From Spirochaetia bacterium (GTDB taxonomy: Bacteria > Spirochaetota > Leptospiria > Leptospirales > Leptonemataceae), in the NCBI GenBank assembly GCA_021413825.1, contig JAIOPQ010000036.1:1-46341 (forward strand): a stretch of 46,341 nucleotides of DNA, given 5' to 3'. Every line of letters starts with the position of its first letter. The stretch's first letter is position 1. The notes under the pieces are model-generated. The model was not told the DNA's origin and made no database searches. It saw only the letters and a program-made list of their open reading frames with translations. Of this stretch, positions 43,197 to 46,341 are shown piece after piece. Position numbers and translations under genes: made by a program.

Positions 43197-44417
43197 ATGA
43201 ATTACACCGCGCAGAGACTAACAGTAGTTGAGCCATCCCCAACGCTTGCAATTACAGCAAAAGCCGCAGAACTTAAGGCTGCTGGGCGAGACGTAATCGG
43301 GTTTGGCGCAGGTGAGCCGGATTTTGACACTCCGGAGCATATCAAGGAGGCTGCACGCGCAGCTATGTCAGCCGGCCAGACCAAGTACACACCGGTGGGC
43401 GGCACCGTAGCCCTGAAGAAGGCGATTGTTTCAAAATTCGAGCGCGAAAACAAACTTAGCTTTGAGCCAAAACAAGTAATTGTTGGAACCGGGGGCAAGC
43501 AGGTGCTTTTCAATTTGTTCCTGGCATACTTGAATCCAGGCGAAGAAGTTATCGTTCCGGCACCTTACTGGGTATCATACGCTGACATAGTGCGCCTTGC
43601 TGGCGGAGTTCCGGTAATTATCGATTGTCCTGCGTCCGCAGATTATTTGTTACAACCGGCCCAGCTTGAGGCTGCACTGACCCCTCGCACTCGGGCTATC
43701 ATACTTTGTTCCCCTTCAAATCCAACGGGGTCCGTCTATAGCGAAGCACAGCTGCGGGCCCTGGCGGAGGTGCTTGCAAAAGCGCCTAACGTCTTGATTA
43801 TTTCGGATGATATTTACGAACACATTTTGTTTGGCGGTCGAAAGTTTGTCAATCTGGCCATGATGTTTCCGGAAATGCGCGATCGGATTTTCATCGCCAG
43901 CGGTGTTTCTAAGTCGTACAGCATGACGGGCTGGAGAATCGGATTTGGCGCTGGCCATAAGGCATTGATTGAAGCCATGGAAACGATTCAAAGCCAGAGT
44001 ACCTCGAACCCCAGTTCGATTTCACAGGCCGCAGCCGTAGGAGCTTTGAATGGGCCACAGGATTGCGTGGAGGAAATGCGCAGCGCGTTCGAGCGTAGGA
44101 TGAATATCGTGATGACGTCATTTGGCACCGTGCCCGAGATAGAACTGGCTCCGCCCGGTGGAGCGTTCTACGTCTTCCCGGACCTCACCCGGGCGTATCA
44201 ACTTCCTGGATTCAAACGTCTGCTAGCCCAATCTTCGGACCGATCTAAATCCCGGGTGTTCGCAGCCCATTTGCTGGACAAGTACGATGTTGCCGTAGTC
44301 CCAGGAATAGCGTTCGGAGCCGATGCTGGTGCGCGCATATCGTTTGCACTCTCAGATGAGGCGCTTGTAAAAGGGCTCGACCGCATTAAGCAAATGATCA
44401 CCGATTTGCGTGCATGA
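43197..44417 (+). CDS. PLP-dependent aminotransferase, aspartate family
   Basis: The 406-residue protein begins NYTAQRLTVVEPSPTLAITA. It shows GFGAGEPDFDTPEHIKEAA, the PTxxV/SPSNPTGSVYSE stretch, and the PLP lysine motif SGVSKSYSMTGWRIGF. It belongs to the class I (AspB/aspartate-type) group and transfers amino groups between an amino acid and an oxo acid. Substrate is unclear, but aspartate or a broad range fits. An AGAGG precedes the ATG. It overlaps the amgK start by 4 nt. Confidence 0.92.
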   Translation: MNYTAQRLTVVEPSPTLAITAKAAELKAAGRDVIGFGAGEPDFDTPEHIKEAARAAMSAGQTKYTPVGGTVALKKAIVSKFERENKLSFEPKQVIVGTGGKQVLFNLFLAYLNPGEEVIVPAPYWVSYADIVRLAGGVPVIIDCPASADYLLQPAQLEAALTPRTRAIILCSPSNPTGSVYSEAQLRALAEVLAKAPNVLIISDDIYEHILFGGRKFVNLAMMFPEMRDRIFIASGVSKSYSMTGWRIGFGAGHKALIEAMETIQSQSTSNPSSISQAAAVGALNGPQDCVEEMRSAFERRMNIVMTSFGTVPEIELAPPGGAFYVFPDLTRAYQLPGFKRLLAQSSDRSKSRVFAAHLLDKYDVAVVPGIAFGADAGARISFALSDEALVKGLDRIKQMITDLRA

Positions 44418-45424
44418 CTCTTGCCGAGGAGGAGATTCGAAGCGTCCTGGGTTCGGAAGGATTTGCTGATATCGCGCGGGTGATTCCATTGCAAGGGGAT
44501 CTCTCAAAGCGGACTTATTTTCGAATCGAATTTAGTAACCCCTGGCAATCGCATCCGTCATTGATTCTCTGCGTGCATCCTGACCCCAGGGATCCCGCTT
44601 TGTCTGATTTTAAAGCTATGGCGCTGATGCTGGCACAGAATGGCCTGCGTGTCTCCAACGTTGTTCACGAAATTATTTCCAGGGGTTGGTTGCTTGAGAC
44701 CGATGTTGGGGCCGAGGATCTTCAAACCTTCGTATCACGTCAATTAGCCCTCCACAATGATTCCGGCATACAGGACGCCTATGGCCAGGTTTTGGGAATG
44801 ATGGTAGCCTTTCACGCAATTCCTCCAGGGGCTCCGGCAGCAGAGCGCCAGTTCGATACAGAGAAGCTGGAGTGGGAGCTAAACTATCTTATGGAGAGCC
44901 TCGAACGCTTCTCTGTACGCGCTGGCTTTAAGTACTTTTTAAGCTTTGAACTGAAAATGTTTTTCAAGAGTTTGTGTGAACGCCTCGATCAAGCGGAGCC
45001 GAAGGTGATGGTGCACCGTGATCTACACAGTAAGAATGTTTTTCAGAAGGACGGCCAGTGGGCTCTGATTGATTTTCAGGATGCGCGCATGGGCTTGCCC
45101 TGGTATGATCTTGTAAGTCTGGTATACGATCCTTATGTCCGGATTCCACGCACGCTGCGTGAAGATCTCATCAAGAAATTTCTCTCATTATCAGGAAGAC
45201 GATTTTCCGAGAATCTATTTTACATGCAGGCATTACAGCGCACACTGAAGGCAATTGGAACGTATTGCGCAGTGCTGGCCCTGAGATCGGACGCGGAATA
45301 TTTTCGGGCCCTAAAGCAGGCAATCGAGTATCTGGAAGAGATAATTCAATTGGGCGGATTTCCTGATCACACCTTTCTATTCTGTAATAGTCTGCGGAAG
45401 GCTCTGGGAGACCGGGAGCTGTGA
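44414..45424 (+). CDS. amgK: Sugar kinase of the APH fold, AmgK-like
   Basis: The 336-residue protein has an aminoglycoside-phosphotransferase fold: HRDLHSKNVFQKDGQWALID with the HxDxxxxN catalytic loop, FQDARMGLPWYDL as the DFG-like motif, and a start MTLAEEEIRSVLGSEGF. The next gene is a sugar-nucleotidyltransferase, which matches the AmgK-MurU peptidoglycan-recycling pair described in Pseudomonas. AmgK phosphorylates the anomeric C1 of MurNAc or GlcNAc. The stop overlaps the GTG of murU by 4 nt. Confidence 0.85.
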   Translation: MTLAEEEIRSVLGSEGFADIARVIPLQGDLSKRTYFRIEFSNPWQSHPSLILCVHPDPRDPALSDFKAMALMLAQNGLRVSNVVHEIISRGWLLETDVGAEDLQTFVSRQLALHNDSGIQDAYGQVLGMMVAFHAIPPGAPAAERQFDTEKLEWELNYLMESLERFSVRAGFKYFLSFELKMFFKSLCERLDQAEPKVMVHRDLHSKNVFQKDGQWALIDFQDARMGLPWYDLVSLVYDPYVRIPRTLREDLIKKFLSLSGRRFSENLFYMQALQRTLKAIGTYCAVLALRSDAEYFRALKQAIEYLEEIIQLGGFPDHTFLFCNSLRKALGDREL

Positions 45425-46146
45425 AAGGTTTCATTCTGGCCGCAGGTTTTGGCAAGCGCATGGGCACATTGACTGAAGCTCTACCCAAGCCGCTGCTACC
45501 CGTGGCCGGCGTACCCCTCGTCTACTATTCACTGTTCAATCTATACAACTGGGGTATCCGAGAAGTTTTCATAAACTTGCACTACTATCCGGAAAAAATA
45601 GAAGAGGAGCTACGCGGTTTCCCGCACCTCTCCATCCAATTCTCGCGCGAAGCCACAATCCTGGGAACTGCTGGCGGTGTTCGCAAGATTCTGGACCAGG
45701 TTCATGACGAATGGTTATTGGTTCTGAATCCGGATAGCATTCTGATTCCAACCGAGAGTATGCATCCAACTAACCTTACGCGACGTTCAAAGACCACGGG
45801 AGATCTGCTGGGGCTTGCCCGCCGCTCAGCCCAGGATACAAACACAGCTATTGACCAGCTTGGGGACGATTCACTTGTCTTCGGGCCCGGACTTCCGTTC
45901 TACTACATGGGATATTCCTTTGTGCGCACAAGCAGCCTGGCTCATCTAGAGAAGGACCGTTATGCGGAAATGGGAGATATATGGCAGGCTCAGGCGAAGA
46001 AGCGTCAATTGGCAGGTTTCCAGTATGATGGTAGCTATTTTGACGCCGGAACGGAAGAGGCATACCGCACATTGCCTACGGAAAATCTTCCGCTAAGCGA
46101 TTCAGGGGCATTTAAAGAATTCATGAGGTTCAGGAGCGAACGATGA
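45421..46146 (+). CDS. murU: MurNAc-1-P uridylyltransferase (MurU-like)
   Basis: The 241-residue protein begins MKGFILAAGFGKRMGTLTEA and shows PKPLLPVAGVPLVYYSL, then FSREATILGTAGGVRKIL and LNPDSI as the metal-binding Asp. It is a nucleotidyltransferase that makes UDP-sugars from sugar-1-phosphates. Position after amgK suggests UDP-MurNAc formation bypassing de novo synthesis. Start GTG overlaps amgK. The following gene starts at 46143, overlapping by 4 nt. Confidence 0.88.
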   Translation: MKGFILAAGFGKRMGTLTEALPKPLLPVAGVPLVYYSLFNLYNWGIREVFINLHYYPEKIEEELRGFPHLSIQFSREATILGTAGGVRKILDQVHDEWLLVLNPDSILIPTESMHPTNLTRRSKTTGDLLGLARRSAQDTNTAIDQLGDDSLVFGPGLPFYYMGYSFVRTSSLAHLEKDRYAEMGDIWQAQAKKRQLAGFQYDGSYFDAGTEEAYRTLPTENLPLSDSGAFKEFMRFRSER

Positions 46147-46341
46147 AGCAAACCCTGTTCACAATTTGTGTCATTCTAATTCTTTCGTCGCTGAATGCGC
46201 AGAATAAGGTTGAGGTTCCGTTTGCAAAGGAATCACTCGACAAAGCGGACAAGAATTTGGAGATCAGGCGGATTTCTGCGCAACTCGATGGCGCGTTTCT
46301 CCTCGATCGGCGTGCTCAAATAGCCCCGCTCCTTGAGGAAT
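46143..46341 (+). CDS. Secreted protein, N-terminal part (cut by window edge)
   Basis: The ATG overlaps the murU stop by 4 nt (ATGA). The visible 66 residues begin MKQTLFTICVILILSSLNAQ, a signal peptide with a probable cleavage after LNAQ. A charged segment follows (LDKADKNLEIRRISAQLDG). No family is recognisable from this piece. Linkage to murU suggests a cell-envelope role. Confidence 0.75.
   Translation, partial: MKQTLFTICVILILSSLNAQNKVEVPFAKESLDKADKNLEIRRISAQLDGAFLLDRRAQIAPLLEE

Overview
The window is the replication-origin region of a bacterial chromosome. On the left, on the minus strand, lies the classical block mnmE (cut by the window edge), khpB/jag, yidC, yidD, rnpA and rpmH. Divergent from it on the plus strand are dnaA, dnaN, recF and a DUF721/DciA-type gene. 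The dnaA-dnaN gap holds near-consensus DnaA boxes followed by an AT-rich stretch, so it is the likely oriC. About 31 kb to the right lie parB and parA, preceded by a broken rsmG (gidB) that contains a near-perfect parS site.

The best guess for the host is a spirochaete of the Leptospirales (Leptospira/Leptonema/Turneriella side), with base composition near half G+C. Reasons are the origin gene order, several lipoproteins with loose spirochaete-like lipoboxes, a DUF115/MptE-like protein, and many unfamiliar secreted proteins. This rests on pattern memory, not a search, and is of moderate confidence. No IS element, prophage, CRISPR array or rRNA was seen.

Layout. 1-4153 (minus): tRNA modification, RNA binding, membrane insertase, RNase P protein, L34. 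4394-9652 (plus): replication genes and two unrecognised proteins. 9733-17303: seven-repeat propeller lipoprotein, EEP-family enzyme, vWA protein, ferredoxin, DoxX, ZIP transporter, two tRNA-Ser genes, two small membrane proteins, CorA. 17345-22442: Dps, glycosyltransferase, IlvC, SDR epimerase, and an iron-ADH homologue without metal ligands. 22554-30524: an RsmG-SpoU methyltransferase fusion, a DUF900-like lipoprotein hydrolase, two unrecognised proteins, and a tight three-gene run of ATPase-HDOD protein, ABC ATPase and DUF115 protein. 30479-34171 (minus): ccmB, ccmC, two unrecognised proteins and a paraoxonase-like lipoprotein. 34220-38774: rhomboid-like zinc-ribbon protein, parAB, rsmG remnant, YD-repeat protein, queuosine-precursor-type transporter. 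38858-46341: the transhydrogenase operon pntAA-pntAB-pntB, a papain-fold lipoprotein lacking its catalytic Cys, trmL, an aminotransferase, the amgK-murU pair and the start of a secreted protein.

The most notable story is that genes of the usual origin toolkit are altered. recF lacks its C-terminal third. The parA-linked rsmG has lost its SAM-binding segment but keeps parS, while an intact RsmG is fused to a SpoU methyltransferase elsewhere. rnpA has no ordinary start codon and lies in a frame that stays open through all of rpmH. Whether each is real or a sequencing/assembly artefact should be settled first.
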